A DNA stretch of 64,000 bases from Lactococcus ileimucosae (lineage in GTDB: Bacteria; Bacillota; Bacilli; Lactobacillales; Streptococcaceae): positions 1 through 64,000 of the forward strand of contig NZ_CALPDE010000004.1 in the NCBI RefSeq assembly GCF_943193185.1. The letters run 5' to 3'. The notes under the pieces were generated by a model, which saw only the letters and a program-made list of their open reading frames with translations, was not told the origin of the DNA and searched no databases. The position numbers and the translations under genes were made by a program. Positions within the stretch are counted from its first letter, which is position 1. Each line of letters starts with the position of its first letter. Shown in pieces: positions 39,095 to 49,480 of the stretch.

Positions 39095-39234
39095 GTTACA
39101 GAATACGATAAAAGGTGATTATAACAGAATTTTTGTCTTTTATAAAGATATATGATACGAACATAACAATAAAAAATGGCTGATATTTTATCTCTAAATC
39201 GCTAACCCTTCTTTAGCCACACTGTCGCAAAGTC

Positions 39235-39276
39235 AAAAAAGTCTTTTCGCTCCATTTTAATCTTCTGCGAAAAGAC
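39235..39276 (-). terminator. Terminator of alaS
   Basis: GTCTTTTCG (39241-39249) and CGAAAAGAC (39268-39276) form a 9-bp stem followed by T6 on the minus strand. Confidence 0.85.
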
Positions 39277-39295
39277 TTTATTTTTTATTCCAATA

Positions 39296-41920
39296 TTATT
39301 TGTGGGCTATTTTAGCGCCTACATTTTCGATAAGTTCAGGAATGCCAGCTGCGTTTGCTCCTCCAGCCATAGCCATATCTGGTTTACCACCACCACGGCC
39401 ATCGATGTAAGGCGCAAGTTCTTTAATCAAGTTTCCTGCCTTAACGTCAGCTGTTTTGCTTGCCACAAGAAGGCTCACTTTTTCGCCAATCTTAGCGACG
39501 AGCACGAGCACATCTGACAAATCTTTCTGTTTCCATATATCTGCAAGATTTCGAAGACCTTTTACATCAGGAACTGTTACTTGACTTGCAATAAAGCTTG
39601 TATCTGCCGCCATAAGAACATTTTTAAAGACTTCTTCAGATTGACTGGCTGCCAATTTACCTGCTAAAACTTCATTTTCTTTTTGAGCTGCTTTTAGTTC
39701 TTCTTGGAGAGCTGTTACTTTAGCTACAACTTGTGCCGCTTGAGGTGCTTTGACAACAGCAGCAACTTCGTTCAAGGTATTTTCAGCATTTTTAAATGCT
39801 TCATAGGCTTTTTGGCCTGTTACGGCAACAATACGGCGTACGCCAGATCCGATACCTTCTTCTTTGATAATCTTGAAGAGACCAATCTCACTTGTCGTCG
39901 CTGTGTGTGTACCGCCACAAAGCTCAATAGAGTAATCGCCGATTTTGACAACACGAACATTTTTGCCGTATTTTTCACCAAAGAGAGCCATTGCACCCAT
40001 TTCTTTCGCTGTTTCAATATCTGTTTCGATTGTTTCAACAGGCAATGATTGCCAAATGACTTCGTTAACTTGATGCTCAATATCTGCTAATTCTTCCTTG
40101 CTTACAGGTGCAAAGTGCGTAAAGTCAAAGCGGAGGAATTCTACCTCATTAAGTGAGCCTGCTTGCAGTGCGTGTTCCCCCACAATATTATGCAAAGCGG
40201 CATGAAGTACGTGAGTGGCCGTATGATTTTTGACAATGCCATGACGGCGCTCTGTATCAATTTCCAGTGTGTATGTCTCACCAACGGCAAGAGTCGAAAG
40301 GATATCGACCATATGTAGATTTTGACCGTTTGGTGCATGTTGGACATCTTTGACTTCCGCTACTACTTTACCTGCTGCATTTTTGATTACACCGTGGTCG
40401 GCAACTTGTCCCCCCATTTCAGCATAGAAAGGTGTTTTGTCAAAAATAAGTTGAGCCTCACCACTTGCAGTATTTACCTTCTCATCATCTTTAACAGCAA
40501 CAAGGAGTTTTGCATCATATTTTTCCACATCATAGAGAAATTCTGATTCTTCCTTAATTGATTGAAGTGTTTCATTCTGAGCGCCCATCGAACCACCTTT
40601 TACCGCTGCCGCACGCGCACGGTCTTGTTGCTTCTTCATAGCTGCCTTAAAACCTTCATGATCAATCTTAAAACCAGCATCTTCTGCCAATTCTTCCGTC
40701 AATTCTACAGGAAAACCATATGTATCATAAAGGCGGAAGATATCTTGACCTTCAAGTGTTGTCTTTCCTTCTTCTTTAAGTTTGGCAAGCAATTCATCAA
40801 GGAGCTTGCTTCCTTCATCAATTGTACGACCAAAAGCTTCTTCTTCACGGTCGATAATTTGCATGATAAAATCTTGTTTTTCGAGTACTTCTGGATAGTA
40901 AGATTCCATGATTTGCCCGACAATAGGAACAAGTTGAGCCAAGAATTTACCTTCAATGCCCAGCTTTTTACCATGCATTACGGCACGGCGGAGAAGACGG
41001 CGAAGAACATAGCCGCGTCCCTCATTTCCCGGTAGGGCACCGTCTCCAATGGCAAAGCTAAGCGCACGGATGTGGTCAGCAATGACTTTAAAGCTCATGT
41101 TATCGCCATCCGGATTATAGGTTTTACCAGAGATACGCTCAATTTCGCGAATAATAGGGAGGAAAAGATCTGTATCAAAGTTTGTTTTACCTTCTTGGAT
41201 GATACAAACCATACGTTCAAGTCCCATACCTGTATCAATATTCTTCTGTGGCAATTCTTTGTATTCGCTACGTGGGACAGCTGGATCGGCGTTAAACTGC
41301 GACAAGACAATATTATAGATTTCGATATAACGATCGTTTTCAATATCTTCAGCTAAAAGTTTTAAGCCGATGTTTTCAGGATCATAAGCTTCACCACGAT
41401 CGTAAAAAATTTCTGTATCAGGTCCTGATGGTCCCGCACCAATCTCCCAAAAGTTATCTTCAATTGGTACCAAATGACTTGCATCTACACCTAACTCAAT
41501 CCAGCGGTTAAATGTATCTTTATCATCCGGATAGTAGGTAATATAAAGCTTTTCTGCTGGAAAGTCAAAATATTCACTGCTTGTGAGCAGTTCCCATGCG
41601 TAAGCTAATGCTTCGTCACGGAAATAGTCCCCGATAGAAAAGTTACCTAGCATTTCAAACATTGTATGATGGCGTGCTGTCTTGCCCACATTTTCGATAT
41701 CATTTGTACGAATCGATTTTTGCGCATTGGTGATGCGCGGATTTTCAGGAACAACTGAACCGTCAAAGTAAGGCTTCAACGTGGCAACCCCTGAGTTAAT
41801 CCAAAGCAAGGTAGGGTCATTGACAGGAACCAATGATTGTGAAGGTTCGATAGAGTGTCCTTTTGATTGAAAGAAATCAAGGAACATTTGGCGCACTTCT
41901 GTAGAAGTCATTTTTTTCAT
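39296..41920 (-). CDS. alaS: Alanyl-tRNA synthetase
   Basis: AlaRS charges tRNA-Ala and edits mischarged Ser and Gly. The 874-residue protein has the class II catalytic domain at the N-terminus ([32 protein letters not shown]). The editing site follows with HTATHVLH (about residue 565) and [13 protein letters not shown] (about 665), and then the C-terminal oligomerisation domain with the [12 protein letters not shown] loop. I start it at 41920, with AGGAGAG at 7 bases, not 18 codons upstream. It is controlled by a T-box leader. Confidence 0.97.
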   Translation of the reverse strand: MKKMTSTEVRQMFLDFFQSKGHSIEPSQSLVPVNDPTLLWINSGVATLKPYFDGSVVPENPRITNAQKSIRTNDIENVGKTARHHTMFEMLGNFSIGDYFRDEALAYAWELLTSSEYFDFPAEKLYITYYPDDKDTFNRWIELGVDASHLVPIEDNFWEIGAGPSGPDTEIFYDRGEAYDPENIGLKLLAEDIENDRYIEIYNIVLSQFNADPAVPRSEYKELPQKNIDTGMGLERMVCIIQEGKTNFDTDLFLPIIREIERISGKTYNPDGDNMSFKVIADHIRALSFAIGDGALPGNEGRGYVLRRLLRRAVMHGKKLGIEGKFLAQLVPIVGQIMESYYPEVLEKQDFIMQIIDREEEAFGRTIDEGSKLLDELLAKLKEEGKTTLEGQDIFRLYDTYGFPVELTEELAEDAGFKIDHEGFKAAMKKQQDRARAAAVKGGSMGAQNETLQSIKEESEFLYDVEKYDAKLLVAVKDDEKVNTASGEAQLIFDKTPFYAEMGGQVADHGVIKNAAGKVVAEVKDVQHAPNGQNLHMVDILSTLAVGETYTLEIDTERRHGIVKNHTATHVLHAALHNIVGEHALQAGSLNEVEFLRFDFTHFAPVSKEELADIEHQVNEVIWQSLPVETIETDIETAKEMGAMALFGEKYGKNVRVVKIGDYSIELCGGTHTATTSEIGLFKIIKEEGIGSGVRRIVAVTGQKAYEAFKNAENTLNEVAAVVKAPQAAQVVAKVTALQEELKAAQKENEVLAGKLAASQSEEVFKNVLMAADTSFIASQVTVPDVKGLRNLADIWKQKDLSDVLVLVAKIGEKVSLLVASKTADVKAGNLIKELAPYIDGRGGGKPDMAMAGGANAAGIPELIENVGAKIAHK

Positions 41921-41983
41921 AATTACTCTCCTAATAAAATAGCTTTCATATATTTTATGTGAATATTCACACAATATAAAAAC

Positions 41984-42160
41984 AAAAAATCCATCGCAAA
42001 CGAGGGGCGTTACTTACGCGGTACCACCCTCATTCACGATGAATACATCGTCTTTATTTTGCTTGATAAAGCAGTTTTCCCTGCTGAATAAAAATCCTTA
42101 GATTTTAAGCACACTGACTTGTCGACTTTCACCTCGCATCGACTCTCTGTAAAGTCACTT
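41984..42160 (-). promoter_or_regulatory. T-box riboswitch controlling alaS
   Basis: The T-box core AGGGTGGTACCGCG on the minus strand lies at 42017-42030. Stem I features (AGTGA, GATG, GGTG) occupy about 42110-42160. An imperfect terminator stem (CCCCTCG with CGATGG) and T tract lie at about 41984-42006. A GCU at 42108-42110, on the 3' side of stem I, would specify alanine. The leader begins within a few bases of the prsA stop codon, so its promoter is inside prsA or it is read through from prsA. Confidence 0.9.
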
Positions 42161-42168
42161 ATTTTTCA

Positions 42169-43077
42169 TTATTTAGATGATGAACCTGATGTGAATTGTG
42201 AGAAGATTGTTGAAAAGGCTTCTTCTTTAACAGTAACATTGTGTGCCTTGAGATATTCTCCAATCACACCCGCAACATATGTTGTATCTGCCATTTTTTC
42301 TGCTTTGATTACATTTTTAAGTTGATCTTTGTACTTGTTCATGTCTGAACCTTTATCTGATGTTTTAATCATCTTCACAACATAATAGCTTGTTGTTCCA
42401 GTAGAAGCATTTGTTGCCTCAATAACCTCAGAAACTTCGCCGTTTTTCAACTTGAAAGCTGCTGTTTGTACCTCTTTAGGAATAGTGGTGCTTGTTGAGT
42501 CAAACTTCTGTTTGTTCTTGCTATTATCTTCTTCAAATTTTGCTGCATCTGACTTAGCAGACTCAATAGCTTTCGTCGCTGCATCTTTGGTTGTTTCTGG
42601 TACAACAATCGCTTCAACTTCTGGATGGAAGTCTGCCCAAGCTGCTTTCAAGTTAGCTTCTGTGTATTGTGTATCTTCAATCTTTTTCTCAATTGCATAT
42701 TCCTGCAACAGTTGAAGACGAACGTAGGCTTTGTAGCTACTTTCAGTGAACCCTTGTTGTTGCAAGGCTGCAGCAAACTGTTCGCCCATCTGTTTTTTAG
42801 TCTCATCAAACTTCGCTTGAACGTCTTTATCTGAAACCTTATCACCAAAGTCTTTTTCAAACATTTTTGACATTGTCAAGTTTTGTAAGAGAGCTGTGGC
42901 TGGCATGTTGGGAAAAGTTTTAGCCTCACCATAGAAGTCACTAACATTAATAGTATCACCCTTCATTGTGATAATGTTGGCACCTGTCGAATTATTATTT
43001 CCACACGCTGAAAGTGTGACAAGGCCTACAGCCGCAACAGCCGTTGCAAGCAAGATGTTCAATTTTTTAAATTTCAA
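42169..43077 (-). CDS. prsA: Foldase lipoprotein PrsA
   Basis: PrsA-type lipoproteins help secreted proteins fold outside the membrane. The 302-residue protein has lipobox LSAC (Cys25), an N-terminal SurA-like helical region (about residues 40-140) and a parvulin-like region (about 145-235). The parvulin part looks degenerate: the usual HILV-type motif reads VEAIVVPE, so prolyl isomerase activity may be absent, as reported for the lactococcal homologue PmpA. The C-terminus ends in a Ser-rich tail. An extended -10 promoter lies upstream. Confidence 0.92.
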   Translation of the reverse strand: MKFKKLNILLATAVAAVGLVTLSACGNNNSTGANIITMKGDTINVSDFYGEAKTFPNMPATALLQNLTMSKMFEKDFGDKVSDKDVQAKFDETKKQMGEQFAAALQQQGFTESSYKAYVRLQLLQEYAIEKKIEDTQYTEANLKAAWADFHPEVEAIVVPETTKDAATKAIESAKSDAAKFEEDNSKNKQKFDSTSTTIPKEVQTAAFKLKNGEVSEVIEATNASTGTTSYYVVKMIKTSDKGSDMNKYKDQLKNVIKAEKMADTTYVAGVIGEYLKAHNVTVKEEAFSTIFSQFTSGSSSK

Positions 43078-43469
43078 AGTGTTCTCCTCACGAGGGTCAT
43101 CTAAACCCTAAGTAAATATTAGTTATTGTAACATTATTATAACACAAAATATTAAATAAACCTAAACTGCATTTCAGCTATATATTTTATTATTAAGACA
43201 GTATCTACTGTAAAATTTTAATAAAAAACCTTGTATTAGCGCGAAAAAATCCTAAGTATGCACCATCTTTTTTACAGACGTACCTGCATTTTTTCTAGAA
43301 GAAAATATTTAGTTTAAAAGTCTTAGTTTTGGATACTTCTTTCACAAAAAATATCCAGCTAAGATGCCCAATTAGGAGCACGCAAATAAAACCAATCGCA
43401 TGCTCAGATGTCTGATTGGTTTTACTTGTTTTCTAAAAGTTTCTTAAAAGCAGTTTTTAGTTATCGCTT
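43078..43469. other. Intergenic region between prsA and the LPMO gene
   Basis: These 392 bases carry the prsA promoter (minus-strand TGTTATAAT at 43136-43144) and the LPMO terminator near 43400. Nothing else with coding or structural signal is apparent between 43150 and 43380. Confidence 0.6.
43386..43425 (-). terminator. Terminator of the LPMO gene
   Basis: AAAACCAATC (43388-43397) and GATTGGTTTT (43414-43423) form a perfect 10-bp stem with a T-rich tract on the minus strand. Confidence 0.85.
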
Positions 43470-44852
43470 TTATTTGACTTCAACAAAGAGAGAAGCAGCA
43501 TTATCAGGAGTCCATGATGCATCGCCATAGTTAAAGTGTGTTACCAAAACTTTGTAGAGTTTACCTTTGTAGGCAATTTCTTCATTAGCAGAGTAGACTT
43601 CAGGGGCAGTGAAGCTTCCCAACTTGAACTCACGTACATCACCTGGAAGTTCACCTCCACCTTCTTCTTTCAAGGTTGTAGCTGACAAAGTATTACTGAA
43701 TTCTGAAGTTGTTTCAGTATTTGAAACAGCTCTTACTCGGAAATCAAAGGTTGTGCCAGAAGCCAGTCCTTTAACCATAAATGAAGTTTTATTTGTTTCA
43801 GCAATTTTTACACCATTTTGGAAGATTTCATAATGTTTAATTCCTTCTGAGTGTGAAGCTGCTTGCCACATAAGGTCAACAGATGATGTTGTCTCACCCA
43901 TCGAATGAAGATTCTTTGGTGCTGTCGGGAATTCTACCACTCCTTCAGCATCCGTTTTAACTGTTATTGCTTTAGACTTTTCAGAGACCATGCCGTTAGT
44001 ACCTTTTGCTGCAACTTGGAACTCATAAGTAGTGTTAGCTTTCAAGCCTTTTGCTTCATAATTCCCAGATTCAACATCTGCGACTTGTTCACCATCCTTG
44101 TAAACGAGATAGCTTGAAGCATCTGTTTGGAGATTCCATGACAAGCTTGCTGAAGTTTTTGTCACTTCATCTGCTTTTAAGCCTGTTGGTGCTTCTGGTG
44201 CTTGAGGTAAAGTTGGTCCTGTAAAGTCTGATTCAACATTAACGTCAATAACATTATAGAAAGCATTTGGCGTATCTGCTATGTCCCACACAGCAAGAAC
44301 AACATGGTAACCTTTACGGTCTTCAGGGATTTTTATATCATGGCTAAGATCCATATCAGCTGTAAGGCCTTTACCATCAACTTCACCGATTTTCTCGAGC
44401 ATATCACGTCTCAACGGTGCATTTTGATTCCAACCAACTTTTGTAATATAATAGTGCCATTTAGCTGTTTTATGTGGTGCTGTATAATGCCAAGTAAATG
44501 TATTTACTCCTGTTGTGACATCTTGTTTCTTCCAGCGGTCTGGCGATTGCAAATCAAGCACGAAATCTCCAATTTGACCAAGTCCACCTTCAGCAGAAGC
44601 AATTTTGCCATCTGCTGGACCAGCTTGAGGGAAGCCTTTAGCTGTTTCTAGTGATTGTGGATTAGTAATAACATTACCATAAAGGTTGAAAGCTGGTGTC
44701 CAGCCCAATTTATCTTTATCCAATTGACCTTGATATCCTCGTGCTGCTGGGCTTTTTACATAGCCATGTGCTTGTGCTTCTTGAGCAGTCATTCCAAAAG
44801 AGAGTGCTGTAAGCAACATAGCTGCTGAGGTAATCAAAAGTTTCTTTTTCAT
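43470..44852 (-). CDS. Secreted AA10 lytic polysaccharide monooxygenase with FnIII and chitin-binding modules
   Basis: This copper enzyme oxidatively cleaves chitin (or cellulose) outside the cell. A signal peptide ends at AQA-28, which leaves His29 as the mature N-terminus, the first half of the copper histidine brace. The second His is in TFTWHYTAPHKTAKWHYY. The AA10 domain covers about residues 29-205. Two fibronectin type III domains follow (about 215-300 and 310-395), then a CBM5/12-type module (AYKGKLYKVLVTHFNYGDASW, split near residue 435). Lactococcal homologues often neighbour a chitinase; none is here. No sortase signal is seen, so it is released. Confidence 0.95.
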   Translation of the reverse strand: MKKKLLITSAAMLLTALSFGMTAQEAQAHGYVKSPAARGYQGQLDKDKLGWTPAFNLYGNVITNPQSLETAKGFPQAGPADGKIASAEGGLGQIGDFVLDLQSPDRWKKQDVTTGVNTFTWHYTAPHKTAKWHYYITKVGWNQNAPLRRDMLEKIGEVDGKGLTADMDLSHDIKIPEDRKGYHVVLAVWDIADTPNAFYNVIDVNVESDFTGPTLPQAPEAPTGLKADEVTKTSASLSWNLQTDASSYLVYKDGEQVADVESGNYEAKGLKANTTYEFQVAAKGTNGMVSEKSKAITVKTDAEGVVEFPTAPKNLHSMGETTSSVDLMWQAASHSEGIKHYEIFQNGVKIAETNKTSFMVKGLASGTTFDFRVRAVSNTETTSEFSNTLSATTLKEEGGGELPGDVREFKLGSFTAPEVYSANEEIAYKGKLYKVLVTHFNYGDASWTPDNAASLFVEVK

Positions 44853-45014
44853 TTTTATGTCTCCATAGTTCTTTTATTTTTGTAACTTTTATAACTTACA
44901 AGACTTATTTTAATATTTTTATTTGGCTTTTATTTTTTTATTTTTAAATCCTCGTTTATTTTTTTTTATTATTTTTCAGCGATATTCTGTCTAATTAATT
45001 TTTAAGCTCACAAA

Positions 45015-45036
45015 TAAAAAAGCACTATAGAGTGCG
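45015..45036 (-). terminator. Terminator at the 3' end of the Mga-like gene
   Basis: GCACT (45022-45026) and AGTGC (45031-45035) with loop ATAG form a stem that includes the stop codon, followed by T6 on the minus strand. Confidence 0.7.
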
Positions 45037-46518
45037 TTTGAATTTATGTATCTTGTTTATTGCCTCCCGCATACGTCCCCAGTCGGTAAGCTTAGGTATT
45101 TTAGACATTGTCACAACATGCGCTTCTGTTTTTAAACTCTCATTTAATGGGAAGTTTGAAACAATTAGGCATGGTCCAAATTGATTAATCTCTCTCTGTG
45201 TCACTGGTTCGTCCAAATAAAATTTAATAGCAGAATCCTGAGGGAGGACATCTTTAGCAACATCTATAATATATTGTTCCAAGCCTGGCTGGCCTTGCAA
45301 AGCAACAACAATATGAATTTCATCCAAATCATTCATATATGTTTTTCTTTCAAAGTTTGCCTGAATTAAAGCCAAACTAGCCGCAACATCTTCTTTGTGT
45401 TCAAAATAAAATACTGTTTCCTCTTGTTGTTGGCTCAATACATCTAACCAATAAATAAACTTCTCTTGGTGGCTGAGCTTGATTGCTTTTTTCAGAGACG
45501 GAAGAATACGTTCATAATTTCTCGTCATCGTTCCTAAAACCATAATATTATATAAGTAGAGAGAAAGGATAGATTTTTCCTCACCATCTTCTTGGTCCTT
45601 TAATAGGAGGTTTAGAGACTCCTTAAATACCTTAGATTTTGATTTGGCCGGATAATCTGGAATAGCATCTCCCTCCTTTACAACATAGGAGGTATGGTAT
45701 AAAGCTGAAATCCAAATCCAATATTTTTCTGTCTCTGGAATGGTCGCAGCATTAGCGTGAGGATAAAGTCTCTTGTAAATCTGCTCAACGATTTGTGAAG
45801 CTTCCACATAATCCTCACATGCTTTAAATTCAGCGACCGCTTCATCAGGTAACTCTATATAACATTGATTTCTCCAGCGTAAAGCTGTGATTGCAAGGTG
45901 GATAGAGAGGTTAGAATAGTTTAAATTTAAAGGCTGTATAAACCTTTTTTTCTGCTCCTTAATCATATAGTCTGCCAATGCTGCACTTTCTGCATAAAGA
46001 CTATTCCCATCACTTAAGAAAGAAAAAAAGACAAAATAAACAAAACGTATATCTGCCTCACGTCCTTCAAGCGTGAGGTTTTTCAAAGAAATGTGGACAT
46101 CAAATCGGCTGAGTTGTGTATTCATATGTTCTAGTACAGACATAAGTTTAGTTCGAGAAACTTGATAAAGCACTGTCGCCTTATTTATATCCATCTCCCG
46201 TCCCATCACTGCGTTTTCCATGATAATATAAGGGAGTTCATTCATATTCAACAAATTACACAGCAAGTCTGAATTGAACCAATCAGGGTATTCCAGTTTA
46301 TATCTGTCATCCTCCGAAAGAATCTGCACCTGACGTGGTGCCAGCTCTCGTCTTAGATGCTTAATATCCGCGACAATTGTGACTTTAGATACCTCTAATG
46401 TTTCCGAGATTTCCCGCACCGCAAGTCCTTCTGGCTCCGAATCCAGCATTTGGAGTATACTTATCCGACGACAATGTGACTTACTTGAATTCATAGCATA
46501 AAGTAGGTTCGTAATCAT
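45025..46518 (-). CDS. Mga-like transcriptional regulator
   Basis: This 497-residue protein has an N-terminal winged helix (LAVREISETLEVSKVTIVAD, near residue 30) and a second Mga-type helix-turn-helix (DINKATVLYQVSRTKLMSVL, near residue 108). The long helical middle resembles a PRD region, and the C-terminal part is like the EIIB-like region of Mga and AtxA. Such regulators control surface and virulence genes in streptococci. I choose the ATG at 46518 because GAGGTG lies 6 bases before it. Its target is unknown; the divergently spaced LPMO gene downstream is one candidate. Confidence 0.8.
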   Translation of the reverse strand: MITNLLYAMNSSKSHCRRISILQMLDSEPEGLAVREISETLEVSKVTIVADIKHLRRELAPRQVQILSEDDRYKLEYPDWFNSDLLCNLLNMNELPYIIMENAVMGREMDINKATVLYQVSRTKLMSVLEHMNTQLSRFDVHISLKNLTLEGREADIRFVYFVFFSFLSDGNSLYAESAALADYMIKEQKKRFIQPLNLNYSNLSIHLAITALRWRNQCYIELPDEAVAEFKACEDYVEASQIVEQIYKRLYPHANAATIPETEKYWIWISALYHTSYVVKEGDAIPDYPAKSKSKVFKESLNLLLKDQEDGEEKSILSLYLYNIMVLGTMTRNYERILPSLKKAIKLSHQEKFIYWLDVLSQQQEETVFYFEHKEDVAASLALIQANFERKTYMNDLDEIHIVVALQGQPGLEQYIIDVAKDVLPQDSAIKFYLDEPVTQREINQFGPCLIVSNFPLNESLKTEAHVVTMSKIPKLTDWGRMREAINKIHKFKRTL

Positions 46519-46610
46519 AATACACCTCATATCTCTATAGATAATAACTGTTTTTACATTTAGATAATCTCAACTTAAACTCAGGCTGCTATTTTTATTT
46601 CTATAATTCT

Positions 46611-46638
46611 ATTTTAAAGTACTACTTGAGGACTTCAA
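46611..46638 (-). promoter_or_regulatory. Promoter of the Mga-like regulator
   Basis: On the minus strand TTGAAG (46633-46638) and TAAAAT (46611-46616) are separated by 16 bases, leaving a leader of about 85 bases. Confidence 0.6.
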
Positions 46639-46770
46639 AGTAATATGCAATAGCGAAACAGTCCAGGAATGCGTTTACACCCTTGATGTGAAACGAAATT
46701 TCTGCAATTACAGTTTTAAATTCGGAAAGTAAAAATAAAAAGAAACTGATTTCCTACCAAGGTTTACAAA

Positions 46771-46797
46771 CAAAAAAAATGCTTAATCCCAGCATTG
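46771..46797 (-). terminator. Second minus-strand terminator downstream of trmR
   Basis: AATGCT (46778-46783) and AGCATT (46791-46796) form a 6-bp stem followed by T8 on the minus strand. It stands 117 bases beyond the trmR terminator, so it may belong to a separate transcript. Confidence 0.7.
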
Positions 46798-46913
46798 AGT
46801 GATAGGACTTTCGTCTTCTTTCATCTTTGGGCCCTTTCCCAGACTTACAGCTTCCCGTTTGAAACCTGTGCTTAATGTCTCACACGTTGTAGATTTTTCA
46901 AGTAAGTCAATGG
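46798..46913 (-). ncRNA. Candidate small RNA between two terminators
   Basis: On the minus strand this stretch follows the trmR terminator and ends in its own terminator. It is GC-richer than its flanks and contains GGGAAAGGGCCC and self-complementary parts. I find no clear promoter and no match to 6S, SRP RNA or other families I know. A small RNA is a guess from the two terminators. Confidence 0.25.
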
Positions 46914-46953
46914 AAACAAAAAAAGTAAGCATTCTAATCAAAATCCTTACTTT
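46914..46953 (-). terminator. Terminator of trmR
   Basis: AAAGTAAG (46922-46929) and CTTACTTT (46946-46953) form an 8-bp stem followed by T7 on the minus strand, 15 bases after the stop codon. Confidence 0.85.
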
Positions 46954-46967
46954 TCTCTTATCATTCG

Positions 46968-47675
46968 CTATATCCCTGTCTGAATCTCGTGTTCTCTCTT
47001 CTTAATCATTAGGACACCATCTCCTAAAGGAAGGATGCTTGTATGGTACTTTGGATTGTCTAAAACCTCATCAAACAGGCGCCGTAACCCACGTTCAAGC
47101 GCACGTTGATTACGCTTGATTTCCATAATAGGAATAAGAATTTCTCCTCCCTGAAAAATATCATCCATGATAATCACGCCATTTTCAGAAAGTAGCTCCA
47201 TTGCCTTTGGCAAAAACTCAACATACTTGGATTTAGCGGAATCCATAAAGATAAAGTCAAACTCTCCCTCTAAGCTGGGTAAAAGCTCTGCTGCATCTCC
47301 TTCTAAAAGAGTGATTTGTTTTTTTGTATCATATGTCGCCAAATTCTCTTTAGCTAGAGCAATCATCTCTGGATTACGGTCAATCGTGATAATTTCTGCT
47401 TCAGATGCTGCTTCAGCCATCATCAGTGCGGAGAAACCAATAGCGGTACCTATCTCTAGAATTCTCTTAGGTTTCATGAGATCCAACAGCAATTGAAAAT
47501 AAACAACTGTCTCATGTGGGATAATGGGAATATTGTTTTCGTGAGCGAATGTCTCAACATTTTTTAGTGGACCTGTAATTTGTGTTTGACGTTCTCGCAT
47601 AAAGTCTACAATTTCTTTCTTTACAACAGGTCGGTTCATCATAGGGTTGCTTGTTCTCTTGTATGTTAAAACCAT
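46968..47675 (-). CDS. trmR: SAM-dependent O-methyltransferase, TrmR-like (tRNA 5-hydroxyuridine methyltransferase)
   Basis: This 235-residue class I methyltransferase has the SAM-binding motif ILEIGTAIGFSALMMAEAA near residue 71, the acidic EIITIDRNPEMIALA strand, and the metal/substrate block FDFIFMDSAKSKY near residue 138. It matches the family of Bacillus YrrM/TrmR, which converts 5-hydroxyuridine at tRNA position 34 to 5-methoxyuridine. A small-molecule O-methyltransferase cannot be excluded. Its ATG overlaps the pepF stop (TAATG), so the two are coupled. Confidence 0.88.
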   Translation of the reverse strand: MVLTYKRTSNPMMNRPVVKKEIVDFMRERQTQITGPLKNVETFAHENNIPIIPHETVVYFQLLLDLMKPKRILEIGTAIGFSALMMAEAASEAEIITIDRNPEMIALAKENLATYDTKKQITLLEGDAAELLPSLEGEFDFIFMDSAKSKYVEFLPKAMELLSENGVIIMDDIFQGGEILIPIMEIKRNQRALERGLRRLFDEVLDNPKYHTSILPLGDGVLMIKKREHEIQTGI

Positions 47676-49480
47676 TATAAATGAGCCCCGCTTTCAACCA
47701 TTTTTTCAAGCTCATCCAATCGCTTTTCAAAGACAGCAAAAGCTGACTCCAAATACGCACCACTTTCCATATCTACACCTGCTTGAGCAATTACAGCCAA
47801 TGGATAATCACTCGAGCCCGCTTTCAAGTATGTCAAATACTTTTCACGCGCCTCTCCGTTCTCATGTAGAATCGTTTCTGCAAGATAGCTGGCTGCAGCA
47901 AAGCCTGTGGCGTATTGGAAAACATAGTAGTTGTAATAAAAATGAGGAATTCGCGCCCATTCATACTGAATTTCAGGATTTTCTTCAGCAGATAAGCCGT
48001 AATATTTTTCGTTGAGTTCAGCATAAAGTTGATTCATAAAAGCACTGGTCAGAACCACTCCTTCTTGGTCAGCTTTATGAATCTCATGTTCAAACTCGGC
48101 AAATTGGCTCTGACGGAAAACCGTGCCTCGGAAACCGTCAAGCCAGTGGTTCAAAATAGCAAAACGTTCTTTTTCATCTTCCGTGTCGGCCAAAAGACGT
48201 TCTGTTAATATATTTTCGTTTGTCGTTGAGGCAATTTCTGCAAGAAATATCGGATAATCACCATAAACATAGGGCTGGTTTTCCCTTGTAAATGTTGAAT
48301 GTATACTATGTCCCATCTCATGAACCAAAGTAAACAGGTCATCTAAAGTTTCATGCCAGTTCAACAGCATGAAAGCATTGGTGTCGTAGCTCCCCCCGGA
48401 ATATGCACCAGAACGCTTCCCAATATTTTCTGCAACATCTATCCAACGCTCCTTAAACGCTCTTTCTACATGAGCAGCATACTCTGTTCCATAAACTTTA
48501 AGAACTTCTTGTGATTTTTGGATAGCTTCTGCATAACTAAACTTATAATCAAGGTTAGATAATGGCGTATAAACATCGTACATCTTCAAATCGCCTTCTA
48601 AACCTAGGATTTTTCCACGAAGTTTCATGTATCGATGCAGGAGGGGTAAATGTTTATTTACAGTCTCCAACAGCTTATCGTAAACTTTTTCGGGAATAAA
48701 ATCACTGGCTAAGGCTGCTTGACGTGCTGAACTATAGCCTCGCACCTTGGCCTTAAAATTGTGAACCTTGACATTCGTTTGAAGCGTTTTAGCGTAAGTA
48801 TGTTGGTATTGTTCATAGTTGCTGTAAAGGGCTTGATAAGCCGCCTTACGGACCTCACGCTCCTTGCTTTCCATGAGTGAGGTATAATTGCCATGTGTGA
48901 GCTGGATTTCTCGCTCTTTTTCATCCTTAATCATCGGGAGCTTAATGTCCGCATTGTCAAAAATTTCAAACGTTTCTGCTGCTGCACCAAAAATTTCACT
49001 TGCCGCAGCCAACATCTTCTCCTCTTTCTGGCTCAAGATATGCGCTTTCTTAGCAAGAAGGCGCTCAAACATATGTGAAAATTGTTCAAGCTTTGGTTCT
49101 TCTGATTTAAATTTTTTATAATCTTCTGGGGACAGTTCGAGAAATTCTGGTTCGTAGAAGGCAAATTTTTCTTCAAGTGTTGCGTACAACTGAGTGGCTT
49201 TGGCCTCATACTCTTGATAAAGGCTCACCTGAGTATCTTGGTCATGTTTCATTGACGCATAAACATAGACTTTTTCAACTGCACGTGAAAACTCTAGTTC
49301 TGCTTCTGTGATTTTTAGTAAACTTTGAGCGCTATCCAAAAGATGTCCCTCAAAATGATCTACTTCTCCCAACTCTTTCTGAAGTTTTTTCAACTCTAAT
49401 TCCCAAGCTTCGTCACTTTCAAAGATTGTCGTCAAATCCCAAGTCAACGCTTCAGCTATCTCGTCACGCTTTTTGACCAT
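47675..49480 (-). CDS. pepF: Oligoendopeptidase F
   Basis: PepF is a cytoplasmic M3-family zinc metallopeptidase that cleaves peptides of about 7-17 residues. The 601-residue protein has the zinc-binding motif HEMGH in [13 protein letters not shown] (about residue 385), with the third ligand in the following EIASTTNE segment. I start it at 49480, where AGGAAG precedes the ATG, rather than at 49504. The first 17 bases overlap coiA, as in other lactococci and streptococci where coiA-pepF are adjacent. Confidence 0.95.
   Translation of the reverse strand: MVKKRDEIAEALTWDLTTIFESDEAWELELKKLQKELGEVDHFEGHLLDSAQSLLKITEAELEFSRAVEKVYVYASMKHDQDTQVSLYQEYEAKATQLYATLEEKFAFYEPEFLELSPEDYKKFKSEEPKLEQFSHMFERLLAKKAHILSQKEEKMLAAASEIFGAAAETFEIFDNADIKLPMIKDEKEREIQLTHGNYTSLMESKEREVRKAAYQALYSNYEQYQHTYAKTLQTNVKVHNFKAKVRGYSSARQAALASDFIPEKVYDKLLETVNKHLPLLHRYMKLRGKILGLEGDLKMYDVYTPLSNLDYKFSYAEAIQKSQEVLKVYGTEYAAHVERAFKERWIDVAENIGKRSGAYSGGSYDTNAFMLLNWHETLDDLFTLVHEMGHSIHSTFTRENQPYVYGDYPIFLAEIASTTNENILTERLLADTEDEKERFAILNHWLDGFRGTVFRQSQFAEFEHEIHKADQEGVVLTSAFMNQLYAELNEKYYGLSAEENPEIQYEWARIPHFYYNYYVFQYATGFAAASYLAETILHENGEAREKYLTYLKAGSSDYPLAVIAQAGVDMESGAYLESAFAVFEKRLDELEKMVESGAHL

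Larger units (their letters stand above)
46519..46967. other. Intergenic region between the Mga-like gene and trmR
   Basis: This 449-base stretch carries the Mga promoter, then two minus-strand terminators 120 bases apart with a possible small RNA between them. A 68-codon plus-strand frame at 46799-47005 is antisense to these and looks spurious. Confidence 0.5.

Noticed and set aside
46799-47005. Plus-strand 68-codon protein
   Set aside because: It overlaps the trmR stop and terminator in antisense and has no good start site.
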